From Clostridia bacterium (GTDB lineage Bacteria; Bacillota; Clostridia; Christensenellales; UBA1242): a stretch of DNA of 60,977 bases. The stretch is taken from NCBI GenBank assembly GCA_017478185.1, contig JAFVEA010000001.1:83090-144066 (forward strand), in the 5' to 3' direction. The notes beneath the pieces were generated by a model. It saw only the letters and a program-made list of their open reading frames with translations. It was not told the origin of the DNA and searched no databases. Positions within the stretch are counted from its first letter, which is position 1. Each line of letters starts with the position of its first letter. Positions 8,877-17,046 of this stretch are shown here, one piece after another. The translations under genes were made by a program, and so were the position numbers.

Positions 8877-10050
8877 ATTTTTTCGTTTTTTCTATTTGAA
8901 AATAGCTAAATGAAGATAAAAACAAATTTACAATCCATCTAAGCAAAATATTTAAAACAATAACACTAGGAACAAACCATCTAATAAAGTATACCATATT
9001 TGTTAGTTGATTTAAATTTTCCATTCCAACCAATAAATTTATTGCAACAATAGCCACAAATAATAGCAAAGTTATAAAAAATCTTGCAATAAAACTTTTA
9101 AACCAATTATATTTATAACTAATTTTTTTGCTTGGGAATTTGTAGTAAGTTATTATATTTATTAAAGTGATAACAACAGACAAAAACAGAGTGGAACCTA
9201 AAATAATATATTTTTCTAAATTCATCCAATTTTTTACATAATAAAATATAAAAACAGTTAATAAAATGGCTAGATTTATAACAAATAAACATATTCCGCT
9301 AACTAAGTTTATTTTGTTTATATAAAGATAAGTTTTCACTTCTTCTTCACGATTTATAGAAACTAATTCTTTCTTTTTCTTCTCAACAGGCGAAGAAACT
9401 TCAGCTGAGGGCTCATCTTTTATAACTTTATGTTTTTTGTTATATCTTTCAGAAATCTTTTCAAGCAGTTCAAAACTTGAATCTTGATTTAATGATGAAT
9501 AGCTATTAATTTTGTTTGATTCAATTTCTTTATTTGATTTTTTGGTGTTCGTGCTATTTCCAAAAAGTTTTTCCAAATCTTCAAGATATGATGAGTCAGG
9601 GGATTTTATTGAATTAGAATCTTTTTTTGTTTCACTGCTTGGTTTTGAGCCAAAAGCGGTTAATGGTTCAAAATCATCATCGTCTTCATCAACATTTTTA
9701 ACAGTGTTTATTGAATTTGTTTTTATAGGGGAGAATGCGTATTCTTGTGATTCATTATTGTTTGATAAATAGGAAATTGATGCATCTTTTGTTTTTATAT
9801 TATTTTCTAATTCGTTTAAGCCTTGTTCAGTTGCCTTATAATAATGTCTTTTTCCTCCTAAATCACTATCTTTCCAAAAAGATGTAACAAGACCTCTAGC
9901 TTCCAATCTTCGGAGAGCTCCATACAAACTAGGTTGCTTTAAAACAATTTCTCCATTTGTTTTATCTTTTATTTCTTCAATTATTTCCAAACCATATTTA
10001 CTATCATTTTTTATGGTGTTTAAGATAAGTGAATTTAAATCAACTGGCAT
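8857..10050 (-). CDS. PadR-family regulator fused to a four-helix membrane domain
   Basis: 397 residues in three parts. Residues 1-85 are a PadR winged helix, with the typical PSLYGALRRLEARGLV recognition region (about 40-56) and a wing with GGKRHYYKAT. Residues 86-240 are a polar Ser/Asn/Lys-rich linker with an acidic patch (DEDDDDFEP near 122). Residues 245-385 hold four membrane helices, and the protein ends in a basic tail. Ordinary PadR proteins are soluble and 100-190 residues long, so this would be a DNA-binding protein tied to the membrane. It has its own promoter and terminator. The Shine-Dalgarno is an unusual run of six G. Whether it senses a membrane signal is inference; its target is unknown. 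Confidence 0.8.
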   Translation of the reverse strand: MPVDLNSLILNTIKNDSKYGLEIIEEIKDKTNGEIVLKQPSLYGALRRLEARGLVTSFWKDSDLGGKRHYYKATEQGLNELENNIKTKDASISYLSNNNESQEYAFSPIKTNSINTVKNVDEDDDDFEPLTAFGSKPSSETKKDSNSIKSPDSSYLEDLEKLFGNSTNTKKSNKEIESNKINSYSSLNQDSSFELLEKISERYNKKHKVIKDEPSAEVSSPVEKKKKELVSINREEEVKTYLYINKINLVSGICLFVINLAILLTVFIFYYVKNWMNLEKYIILGSTLFLSVVITLINIITYYKFPSKKISYKYNWFKSFIARFFITLLLFVAIVAINLLVGMENLNQLTNMVYFIRWFVPSVIVLNILLRWIVNLFLSSFSYFQIEKTKKSKKERR

Positions 10051-10071
10051 AAAAACCCCCCATTTTAGATA

Positions 10072-10101
10072 ATTATATTATAAAAACAAAAACAAAGTCA
10101 A
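10072..10101 (-). promoter_or_regulatory. Promoter of the PadR-like gene
   Basis: On the minus strand: TTGACT (10101-10096), 18 bp, TATAAT (10077-10072). It lies 54 bp from the left 35-bp inverted repeat. Confidence 0.6.
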
Positions 10102-10154
10102 ATAAATTTAAAAAGTAGAGTAGGAGATTTATTTTTTGTAAATAATTAAAAGTA

Positions 10155-10189
10155 TTTTACGCATAGTTTAGGAGCGATTTTTTTAAAAA
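10155..10189 (+). repeat. Left 35-bp inverted repeat
   Basis: It begins TTTTACGCATAGTTTAGGAG and continues to the A5 at 10189. It is the exact reverse complement of 12502-12536. Together the two copies bound a 2382-bp segment holding the YgjP-like gene and the large gene-free region. The match stops abruptly on both sides. Confidence 0.9.
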
Positions 10190-10289
10190 CTTAACAAAAT
10201 CTCCAACACAAAAAGTAGGTTTCTGTTAAAAACAAACTCAAAAAACAAATAAAGTAGGGTAAAATGTATTAAATTATAATCAAAATTAT

Positions 10290-10318
10290 TTGAAAAATAT
10301 ATAAAAATTTTATATAAT
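10290..10318 (+). promoter_or_regulatory. Promoter of the YgjP-like gene
   Basis: TTGAAA (10290-10295), 17 bp, TATAAT (10313-10318). AGAGG (10326-10330) follows so closely that the leader is very short. The recombinase gene at 12587 has the same -10 to AGAGG arrangement. Confidence 0.65.
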
Positions 10319-10338
10319 TTAAATAAGAGGAATAAAAA

Positions 10339-11010
10339 ATGATTGAAGCAAACGTAATAAGGTCAAAAAGGCGTTCAATAGCAATTCAAATCACATCTGA
10401 AGGAGAAATTGTTGTTAGGGCTCCATTAAAATGCTCTGAAAAAATTATAGAAAAAGCAATAAATGAACGCATGGATTGGATTGAAAAATATAAACAAAAA
10501 ATACTAAAAAACAAAGAGCAAAATAGTGAAATATTATCTTATAATAAAGTTTTGTTTTTAGGAGTTAAACAAAATATAATTTTTCAGGAAAAAGCAAAAT
10601 TTGAGCACATTGAAAACAATTTTATAATACCAAAAAAATATGAAAATTTAGAACCAAAAATAAAACGACTTATAACAAAATTTATGATAACAAAAGCAGA
10701 ATCTCTTTTTAAAGATAGGGTGGAACATTTTAGTTATCAAATGAATTTAACTTCAAAATCACTAAAAATTTGTAATAGCAAAAGAATATGGGGGAGTTGC
10801 AGTAAAACAGCAGACCTAAAGCTTAATTGGAGACTTGTTATGCTTAGCCCTGAGTTAATAGATTATGTTGTTGTTCACGAATTAAGCCATATCGTTGAAT
10901 TTAATCACTCTAAAAATTTTTGGAAACTTGTTTCAAGCATCTTAAAAGATTGCAAACAAAGGCGAGCTTTGTTAAAGAAAAATGATTATTTATTAAATTT
11001 GTATAGATAA
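10339..11010 (+). CDS. YgjP-like zinc metallopeptidase (M48/DUF45 type)
   Basis: 223 residues. The zinc motif HELSH lies near 178, in VVHELSHIVEFNHSKNFW. The later NHSKNFW supplies the third ligand and the aromatic signature of YgjP/DUF45 proteins. Upstream is the family motif KRIWGSC (about 150). The N-terminal half (IRSKRRSIAIQI) is also typical. The family is broadly distributed and often found beside restriction or mobile genes, but its substrate is not established. It is the only recognisable gene between the 35-bp inverted repeats, so it may be cargo of that segment. Own promoter and AGAGG ribosome binding site. Confidence 0.88.
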   Translation: MIEANVIRSKRRSIAIQITSEGEIVVRAPLKCSEKIIEKAINERMDWIEKYKQKILKNKEQNSEILSYNKVLFLGVKQNIIFQEKAKFEHIENNFIIPKKYENLEPKIKRLITKFMITKAESLFKDRVEHFSYQMNLTSKSLKICNSKRIWGSCSKTADLKLNWRLVMLSPELIDYVVVHELSHIVEFNHSKNFWKLVSSILKDCKQRRALLKKNDYLLNLYR

Positions 11011-11129
11011 ACTCTAAAAAATGAGAAAGAATTTAAGCAAAGCGAGATTTTAAGAAAAGAATGCTTTGAGTTAATATTAAACTTAGCGATAGGCGATTCT
11101 ATAAAGCACAAAATTTCTCTTCATTAGTT

Positions 11130-11160
11130 TTTTAAGTTTTGGCTCTCAATTAAGATTAGA
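11130..11160 (+). repeat. Inner 31-bp inverted repeat, left copy
   Basis: It contains TTTTGGCTCTCAATTAAGAT. It is the exact reverse complement of 12144-12174. This pair is nested inside the 35-bp outer pair and encloses about 980 bp without genes. Confidence 0.9.
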
Positions 11161-11758
11161 GGGGCTTTATAATCTAAAACTTTATTTTAAACAAATAAAT
11201 AATAAAAGTAATTGACTTTTAATGTAAGCTTTTATATTTATAAATAAACAAGCAGTTTAATAGCCAAAAATAGAGTATCAAACATTGTTCTAGTGAAGCT
11301 CAACACATAATAAAACTTTGCTCGTTAGTCTATAAGCAATAAAAAAGAGGATAAATAATGTTTAATTTTTGTAATAAGTTTAAAATTAAAACTTATTTGT
11401 TGTTTCAAATCTTAGCTTTTGCTTATTAAACAAAATATAAGCAAAGATATCTTTATATGTTATGTGAACTTTTGAAGGTGTGTTGTTTTTATGTTTAAAT
11501 TTAAATAAATATCAATAAGAATTTAAAAGGAAAAAAGAAAGATAATTAAGTCACTTTTAAATAGAGCACCTATAATAAAAATAGGGCAAAAGTTTTAAAT
11601 TTAGATAGAAAAATAATTATAAAAATAAGTAATAAATTTGCTTATTTTTTATTTTTTACAAACTTATTAGAGGTGAAATTAGGGTGTTTGAACAATGTAA
11701 TTTTAGAGGAAATTATGAGTTATTTATAGAAAATTAGAGTAGAGTGCACAGATTTAAT

Positions 11759-11786
11759 TATGCGTAAAATACAAGTTTTACGCATA
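11759..11786. repeat. Perfect 11-6-11 palindrome, candidate recombinase core site
   Basis: The arms TATGCGTAAAA (11759-11769) and TTTTACGCATA (11776-11786) are exact inverted repeats around the 6-bp spacer TACAAG. Total 28 bp with 11-bp arms and a 6-bp centre is the geometry of Xer-type core sites. The right arm TTTTACGCATA also starts both outer 35-bp repeats. A complete tyrosine recombinase gene lies 0.8 kb to the right. Binding is inference. Confidence 0.6.
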
Positions 11787-12143
11787 GTAAGTGCTATAAA
11801 CACGCAGAAATAGCCTTTTACTTCAAAAATCACATTTTTTATAAAACTTTTAAAATTTTAAAACTTTATAGCTTTTGTTTATGTTTTGACCATTTAAAAC
11901 TTTTTTAAATTTATTTTATTAATATAAATCTTTTTTAAATCTTTTAGAATTCCTAAAGTTTATAAATTTTCAAATTTTTTACATCTATAAATTAAATATA
12001 AAAACTTTTTACTAAATTTTAAATAGCTTTTGTCAACAATTTTATTTTTTATATTTTATAAAATCTTTTACAAAAATTACTATTTTCATTTAAAAAATAA
12101 TCCTCTTTTTATAAAAACAACTTTTTCTTTAAAAATACCCTTT

Positions 12144-12174
12144 TCTAATCTTAATTGAGAGCCAAAACTTAAAA
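12144..12174 (-). repeat. Inner 31-bp inverted repeat, right copy
   Basis: Exact reverse complement of 11130-11160. Confidence 0.9.
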
Positions 12175-12501
12175 TTAAATGAATAGTCCTTCATTGATAT
12201 TTTGTTAATTTTGGCTTGATTTAAGTTTTTTTAAATAAAAAATTTAAATTATATAATTTCCTGATTTTGGGTTATATTAAAAACTACTTTACAATTAAAT
12301 TAAATAAAATCTATATCTTAATTGTTTTTAAAATTTTTTAATGTTCATATTATTGTTTTAATAAAATTTTTATCTTATTTTATTATTCTCTTTATAATAA
12401 TTAATATTATGAACCATATTTGACTCTGTCATTATTTGTTTATGTATTTTGTAATTAAATATAAGCTTTTTATTTTTATAAACTGGAAGCTAATTTCAAG
12501 C

Positions 12502-12536
12502 TTTTTAAAAAAATCGCTCCTAAACTATGCGTAAAA
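12502..12536 (-). repeat. Right 35-bp inverted repeat
   Basis: Exact reverse complement of 10155-10189. It ends two bases before the -35 box of the recombinase promoter. Confidence 0.9.
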
Positions 12537-12538
12537 CA

Positions 12539-12568
12539 TTAGACAAATATATTTTTTTTTGATATAAT
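12539..12568 (+). promoter_or_regulatory. Promoter of the tyrosine recombinase
   Basis: TTAGAC (12539-12544), 18 bp, TATAAT (12563-12568). AGAGGTG follows at 12574-12580, so the leader is nearly absent. The promoter abuts the right inverted repeat, so protein bound there could control it. Confidence 0.6.
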
Positions 12569-12586
12569 ACAATTAGAGGTGAAAAA

Positions 12587-13630
12587 ATGTCAGATAAATA
12601 TTATATAAATCGAAAAGATAAAGCAACTTTAAAACTTAGAGAATTGCAAAAGGACCTACCCTACTTTTGTAGCGAATTTTTTTTAGGAATTGAAAATCAA
12701 ACAACACCTTTAACTAGAATAAATTATGCCTATGACTTGCGCATATTTTTTGATTTTTTAACAAAAGAAGTTGATAAATTTGCAGGAAAATCCACAAAAC
12801 AATTTAGCTTAATGGATTTAAATGAAGTGTCAGCCACAGATGTTGAATTGTTTATGAATTATCTTAATATCTACACCTATAAAGGAAAAACATACAGAAA
12901 CAATGAAGAAGCAAAGGCAAGAAAACTATGCACAATTAGAACTTTTTTTAAATACTTTTTCAAAAAAGAAAAGCTAAATTCAAATATTACTGTCAAAATT
13001 GATTTGCCAAAAATTCATCAAAAAAACATAATAAGGTTAGAAAACAATGAAATGCACGATTTGTTAGATCAAGTTGAAACCGGCTATGCCCTAACACCAA
13101 CAGAACAAGCTTTTCACAGACACACCAATTTAAGAGATTTTGCAATGGTAAGTTTATTTTTAGGAACTGGAATTCGTATTAGCGAGTTAATTGGTCTTGA
13201 TATTGATGATATCGATTTTAATGTTAATGGTTTTAAGATAACTCGAAAAGGTGGAAATCAAGCAGTTTTATATTTTTCTGATGAAGTGGCAAAAACTTTA
13301 AAAGAATATATGGATTTTAGAAAAGAAATAAAAGGCGTTCCAGAAACAGAAAAAGCTTTGTTTTTGTCTTTACAGAAAAAAAGAATTTCTCCTAGAGCTG
13401 TGCAAAATTTAGTTAAAAAATATAGCAAAGTGGCAACTCCCCTAAAACATATCACTCCACACAAACTAAGAAGCACTTATGGCACAAATCTTTATAAAGA
13501 AACAAATGATATTTATGTTGTTGCAGATGTTTTGGGTCATAAAGACATAAACACCACCAAAAAGCATTATGCTGCTATGAGTGATGACATAAAGCGTATG
13601 GCAGCAACAAAAGTTAAACTTAGAAAATAA
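12587..13630 (+). CDS. Tyrosine recombinase, XerC/XerD-like
   Basis: 347 residues, slightly longer than Xer proteins (about 300). The N-terminal SAM-like DNA-binding domain is at about 25-135 and the catalytic domain at about 150-345. The full catalytic set is visible: Arg197 in GTGIRISEL, Lys221 in TRKGGNQ, His292 and Arg295 in PHKLRSTYG, His318 in LGHKD and the nucleophile Tyr328 in KKHYAA. The xerC-like gene that often sits between trmFO and hslV is absent from that cluster here, so this could be the chromosome-dimer resolvase. Its position next to the 35-bp inverted repeats suggests instead, or also, a local inversion or cassette function. No SOS box is seen in its promoter. Confidence 0.9.
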   Translation: MSDKYYINRKDKATLKLRELQKDLPYFCSEFFLGIENQTTPLTRINYAYDLRIFFDFLTKEVDKFAGKSTKQFSLMDLNEVSATDVELFMNYLNIYTYKGKTYRNNEEAKARKLCTIRTFFKYFFKKEKLNSNITVKIDLPKIHQKNIIRLENNEMHDLLDQVETGYALTPTEQAFHRHTNLRDFAMVSLFLGTGIRISELIGLDIDDIDFNVNGFKITRKGGNQAVLYFSDEVAKTLKEYMDFRKEIKGVPETEKALFLSLQKKRISPRAVQNLVKKYSKVATPLKHITPHKLRSTYGTNLYKETNDIYVVADVLGHKDINTTKKHYAAMSDDIKRMAATKVKLRK

Positions 13631-13643
13631 TTTTAAAATTTTT

Positions 13644-13683
13644 CGAACAAATGTTTGACTTTTGATTTTTAATGTGTTATAAT
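13644..13683 (+). promoter_or_regulatory. lexA promoter with overlapping SOS box
   Basis: CGAACAAATGTTTG (13644-13657) matches the Gram-positive LexA operator CGAAC-N4-GTTCG with one mismatch. It overlaps the -35 TTGACT (13655-13660). A 17-bp spacer leads to TATAAT (13678-13683). This implies classical lexA autorepression. Confidence 0.85.
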
Positions 13684-13708
13684 CCTTTGTGAAAGAGGTG
13701 TTAAAAAT

Positions 13709-14350
13709 ATGAAAAAATCTATGGAAATTAAGTTAAACAATTTGTTTGAGTTTTTGATTGACTATAAAAACAAAAACGGATTCTGCCCTTCTGTTAGAGA
13801 AATGTGCGAAGAATTAAAAATCAATTCAACTTCAACAATCACCTATTATTTAAATCATCTTGAAAAACAAGGAAAAATAAGAAGGGGAGCCTCAAAAAAT
13901 CGAGCTATTGAAATTTTGGATTTAAAAGAAAACAAACAAAATGAAAAACAAAATCAAATGCTTGAAATAATAAGTTCATATAAACCTATTCCAATTTTAG
14001 GAAACATTACTGCCGGCTCACCTATTTTGGCTGTTGAAAATTGTGAAGAAGTTTTTTATATGCCAACAGGTCTTTTTAAAGGAGATGACCTTTTTATGTT
14101 AACTGTTCAGGGTGAAAGTATGATTGAAGCTGGAATTATGGATGGTGACAAAGTTGTTATAAAAAGGCAAGACACAGCAAACAATGGCGATATTGTTGCT
14201 GCCCTAATTGATGATTCAGCAACTATAAAAAGATTTTTTAAAGAAAATGGTCATTTTAGACTTCAACCTGAAAATTCAACAATGGAACCTATGATTTTTG
14301 ATGAAGTTTCAATTATTGGAAAAGTTGTTGGTTTGATTAGAAATTTATAA
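13709..14350 (+). CDS. lexA: SOS repressor LexA
   Basis: 213 residues, typical length. The N-terminal winged helix (about 1-70) includes SVREMCEELKINSTSTITYYL, split around the recognition helix. The self-cleavage site Ala102-Gly103 lies in NITAGSP. The catalytic dyad is Ser137 (QGESM) and Lys174 (ATIKRF). With the SOS box in its own promoter this is a functional autoregulated repressor, released when RecA filaments stimulate cleavage. AAGAGGTG precedes ATG. It converges on the miaB-mutS-mutL-miaA operon. Confidence 0.96.
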   Translation: MKKSMEIKLNNLFEFLIDYKNKNGFCPSVREMCEELKINSTSTITYYLNHLEKQGKIRRGASKNRAIEILDLKENKQNEKQNQMLEIISSYKPIPILGNITAGSPILAVENCEEVFYMPTGLFKGDDLFMLTVQGESMIEAGIMDGDKVVIKRQDTANNGDIVAALIDDSATIKRFFKENGHFRLQPENSTMEPMIFDEVSIIGKVVGLIRNL

Positions 14351-14379
14351 AAAAGAAGCAAATTTTTGCTTCTTTTTTA
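14349..14379. terminator. Terminator after lexA
   Basis: AAAAGAAGCA (14351-14360) pairs with TGCTTCTTTT (14367-14376), followed by T. It overlaps the lexA stop codon and could also serve the converging operon. Confidence 0.8.
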
Positions 14380-14430
14380 TTGTTTTTATTGTAGAGTTTA
14401 ATTTATCTGAATTTGATTTATAAAACTTCT

Positions 14431-15168
14431 TTAAATCTTATATTCGCTATAATAATCTATTATCTCTTTTAAAGCCAAATCCCACTCATTATCAACATCA
14501 ATCCATTTGCCGTTCATATGTTTAAACCAAGTTATTTGCCTTTTGGCATAATTTCGTGTTCCTTGTTTGATTTTTTCGATTGCCTCATCAAGTGAAATTT
14601 CATTATTTAAATATTTTAACATTTCTTTATAGCCAATTGCTTGCATACTTTGACTATGTTCATTTAAACCAAGTTCTTTTAGTTTTTTAACTTCATCAAC
14701 AAGCCCATTTTTTATCATTAAATCAACTCTATCATTTATTCTTTTATATAATTTTTCTCTATCTTGATTTAAAATATATAATTTATAATCATAAACACTA
14801 CTGTTGTTTTCTTTTTCTTTTTTGAATGAATAAGCATACAAAAGTGATTCCATATAAAGCCCTGTTCCTCCAACAACAACCGGAAGATAGCCTTTTTTTA
14901 ATATCTCTTCTATACACTTTCTTGCTTCATTAAAAAAATCAAAAGCATTAAAAGTTTGTGTTGGCTTAATTATATCAATTAAATAGTGCTCACACTGCGC
15001 TTTTTCTGCATCTGTTGGCTTTGATGTGCCTATGTCAAGGTTTCTATAAACTTGAATAGAATCAGCAGAAATTAAACAAATTTTTAAACTCTTTGAAAGC
15101 TCTAAGGCAAATTTGCTTTTTCCAACAGCGGTGCTTCCACCAATAAGCAATAATTTTTGTTTCATCAC
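14431..15168 (-). CDS. miaA: tRNA dimethylallyltransferase MiaA, unusually short
   Basis: Adds the isopentenyl group to A37 of tRNAs reading UNN codons, the substrate MiaB then methylthiolates. Motifs: P-loop GGSTAVGKS near residue 9, DSIQVYRNLDIGTSKPT near 36, VVGGTGLYMESLL near 97, AIGYKEM near 190 and the terminal RNYAKRQITWFKH. It is 245 residues, against about 300 usually. The missing 55-60 residues fall after the GGTGLY motif (about 112), where the helical insertion normally containing the HPND-type motif should be. The start overlaps the mutL stop by 4 bp (ATGA), so it is translationally coupled. It is the last gene of miaB-mutS-mutL-miaA. Confidence 0.9.
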   Translation of the reverse strand: MMKQKLLLIGGSTAVGKSKFALELSKSLKICLISADSIQVYRNLDIGTSKPTDAEKAQCEHYLIDIIKPTQTFNAFDFFNEARKCIEEILKKGYLPVVVGGTGLYMESLLYAYSFKKEKENNSSVYDYKLYILNQDREKLYKRINDRVDLMIKNGLVDEVKKLKELGLNEHSQSMQAIGYKEMLKYLNNEISLDEAIEKIKQGTRNYAKRQITWFKHMNGKWIDVDNEWDLALKEIIDYYSEYKI

Positions 15169-17042
15169 ACAATCCTTTTAAACCATTTGTCTATATCATA
15201 TTTTTTAATTTCAACAACAAAAGGTCTTCCATGTGGGCATTGAAGCTGTGGTTCGTCTCTTGCAATTTGCTCTAACAAATTTATTATTTCTGATGTCTTT
15301 AAATCATCTCCGCCTTTAACTGCGTGTTTGCAAGCTTTTTGAGCAAAATATTCAGCAACCAAATCTTCATTTTTAAGCGATAGAATTGTGTTTATATCTC
15401 TTAATATATCATTAAAAAACACTCCAATTTCTAGGTTTGGCAAATTGTATGGAACTCCAGAAACCTTAAAGCTATCACTTCCAAACTCATCAATATCAAA
15501 ACCGAGCCTTATAAAAGTTTCTAAATTATCAATAATAAACTGATGCTCTAGGTTGTTTGTTTCTAAAATATATGGAAGTAGAAGTGGTTGAATTTTTAAT
15601 TCTCTATCTTTAACAACTTCCATAAGTTCATCATACAAAACTCTTTCATGCGCTGCGTGTTGGTCTATTAAAAAAACTCTATCTTCTATTTCAATTATTA
15701 TAAAAGTATTAAATATTTTTCCAACAACTTTCACCGTCATCATATCAAAATTTTTTGATAATCCCTCAAACAATGTTTTTTGCTGAAGTATTGGTTCAGG
15801 AACAGACATATCTTTTTGATTATAAACAAGTTTGCTATCAAAATTTTCATTATTTGTGGTTTGTATAACAATTTCACTTAGCTTACTATCTTCACTCGAC
15901 TGATTTATGAAAGCTTCTTGTGTTGGTTCTTTAAATATTATGTTGTCAGATGTTTTTAAATTGTTGTTAATAACCATATTTGATGAATTATAATCAAACA
16001 TTATGTTTTCTGCTTGCTCTCTTAAAAGCTGTTCTTGAGCAGCTTCTCTACTATTTCGAAAATCCATCAAAGTGTTGTCAATAATATGATTTATTAAAGC
16101 AAAAACTCTTTGAGAATCTAAAAATTTTATGTCAAGCTTGTTTGGATGAACATTAACATCAATGTCTGTGTTTGGCAAATTTATATAAATGACAAAAAAC
16201 GGATATGCCCTTGTCATCATATAATCCTCATACACTCTCATAACAGCCGTGCTTATAAGCTTGCAACTAACATATCTGCCATTAACTATCACTGTTTGAT
16301 ATGTTGAATTTGGCTTTGAATATGTTGGCTTGCTCACAAACCCAGAGACCTCAATGTCATCATCTTCCACTGAAATTGGAATAACATTTTTTAATATATT
16401 TGAACCATACACGCTATATAGAGCATCTTCTTTGCCTTTGCCCGAACTTTGATAAACAACTTTGTCATCAGCTGAATAAGTGAAAGAAATGTTGGGATTT
16501 GCTAAGATTAGCCTTGCAACAATTTCGCTTATGGCATTTTCTTCTTGCTTTGGCTTTTTTAAAAATTTACGCCTAACAGGTATGTTATAAAATATGTTTT
16601 TAACTCTAACTTCAGTGCCAACTGGTGAGCCTATTTGCTTTACTTCAGAAAAAATTCCACCATCAACCTCTAGGTATGAAGCAATGCTTTCATCTTTTGT
16701 TCTTGTTGTTAATGAAACTTGAGCAACTGAACCAATTGAAGCTAACGCCTCACCTCTAAAACCTAGTGTTCCAATGCTTTCTAAATCATCAGCATTTTCT
16801 ATTTTGCTTGTTGCGTGTGGCATAAAAGCTTTTTTAACTTCACTAGCTTCAATTCCACAACCATCATCGGTCACTTGAATATAAGAAATTCCACCATCGA
16901 TGATAAAAATATCAATATTTTTTGACCCTGCATCAATGCTGTTTTCAACCAATTCTTTAACAATTGATGCAGGCCTTTCAACAACTTCACCTGCAGCAAT
17001 CTTATTAAAAACATTTGGCTCTAAAACATTTATTTTTGACAT
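15165..17042 (-). CDS. mutL: DNA mismatch repair protein MutL
   Basis: Couples MutS mismatch recognition to strand incision. The 625-residue protein has the GHKL ATPase N-terminus: IAAGEVVERPASIVKELVEN near residue 14, the Asp of DDGCGI near 60, and GFRGEALASI near 95. A variable linker (about 335-430) follows. The C-terminal dimerisation domain has an intact endonuclease metal motif DQHAAHERVLYDE, a CKHAVKGG stretch and CPHGRP. It is therefore the nicking type of MutL found in bacteria without MutH. It lies 4 bp after mutS and overlaps miaA by 4 bp. Confidence 0.97.
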   Translation of the reverse strand: MSKINVLEPNVFNKIAAGEVVERPASIVKELVENSIDAGSKNIDIFIIDGGISYIQVTDDGCGIEASEVKKAFMPHATSKIENADDLESIGTLGFRGEALASIGSVAQVSLTTRTKDESIASYLEVDGGIFSEVKQIGSPVGTEVRVKNIFYNIPVRRKFLKKPKQEENAISEIVARLILANPNISFTYSADDKVVYQSSGKGKEDALYSVYGSNILKNVIPISVEDDDIEVSGFVSKPTYSKPNSTYQTVIVNGRYVSCKLISTAVMRVYEDYMMTRAYPFFVIYINLPNTDIDVNVHPNKLDIKFLDSQRVFALINHIIDNTLMDFRNSREAAQEQLLREQAENIMFDYNSSNMVINNNLKTSDNIIFKEPTQEAFINQSSEDSKLSEIVIQTTNNENFDSKLVYNQKDMSVPEPILQQKTLFEGLSKNFDMMTVKVVGKIFNTFIIIEIEDRVFLIDQHAAHERVLYDELMEVVKDRELKIQPLLLPYILETNNLEHQFIIDNLETFIRLGFDIDEFGSDSFKVSGVPYNLPNLEIGVFFNDILRDINTILSLKNEDLVAEYFAQKACKHAVKGGDDLKTSEIINLLEQIARDEPQLQCPHGRPFVVEIKKYDIDKWFKRIV

Positions 17043-17046
17043 ATAT

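Larger units (their letters stand above)
11011..12586. other. 1.6-kb gene-free, extremely AT-rich region with nested inverted repeats
   Basis: No convincing gene. What it holds, left to right: a possible structured RNA or complex terminator (11014-11133) in which AAAAAATGA...GAATTT could pair with AAATTT...TTTTTT around internal stems such as CAAAGC/GCTTTG; the inner 31-bp repeat; a promoter-like TTGACT (11212) facing right; a 23-codon ORF (11358-11429, after AGAGGATA) too short to trust; the 11-6-11 palindrome at 11759; a very AT-rich stretch (11820-12140); the second inner repeat; the right outer repeat; the recombinase promoter. Confidence 0.6.

Noticed and set aside
11136..11180. GTTTT...AAAAC stretch resembling a type II CRISPR repeat
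   Set aside because: There is only one copy in this orientation, no spacer array, no cas gene and no tracr-like structure; the exact mirror copy at 12144 fits an inverted repeat better.
11358..11429. A 23-codon ORF with a good ribosome binding site in the gene-free region
   Set aside because: Too short and of ordinary AT-rich composition; without conservation data it cannot be separated from noise.
11759..11786. The palindrome as the chromosome dif site
   Set aside because: The geometry fits, but the arms do not resemble the known Firmicutes dif sequence and are perfectly symmetric, whereas dif arms for XerC and XerD differ.
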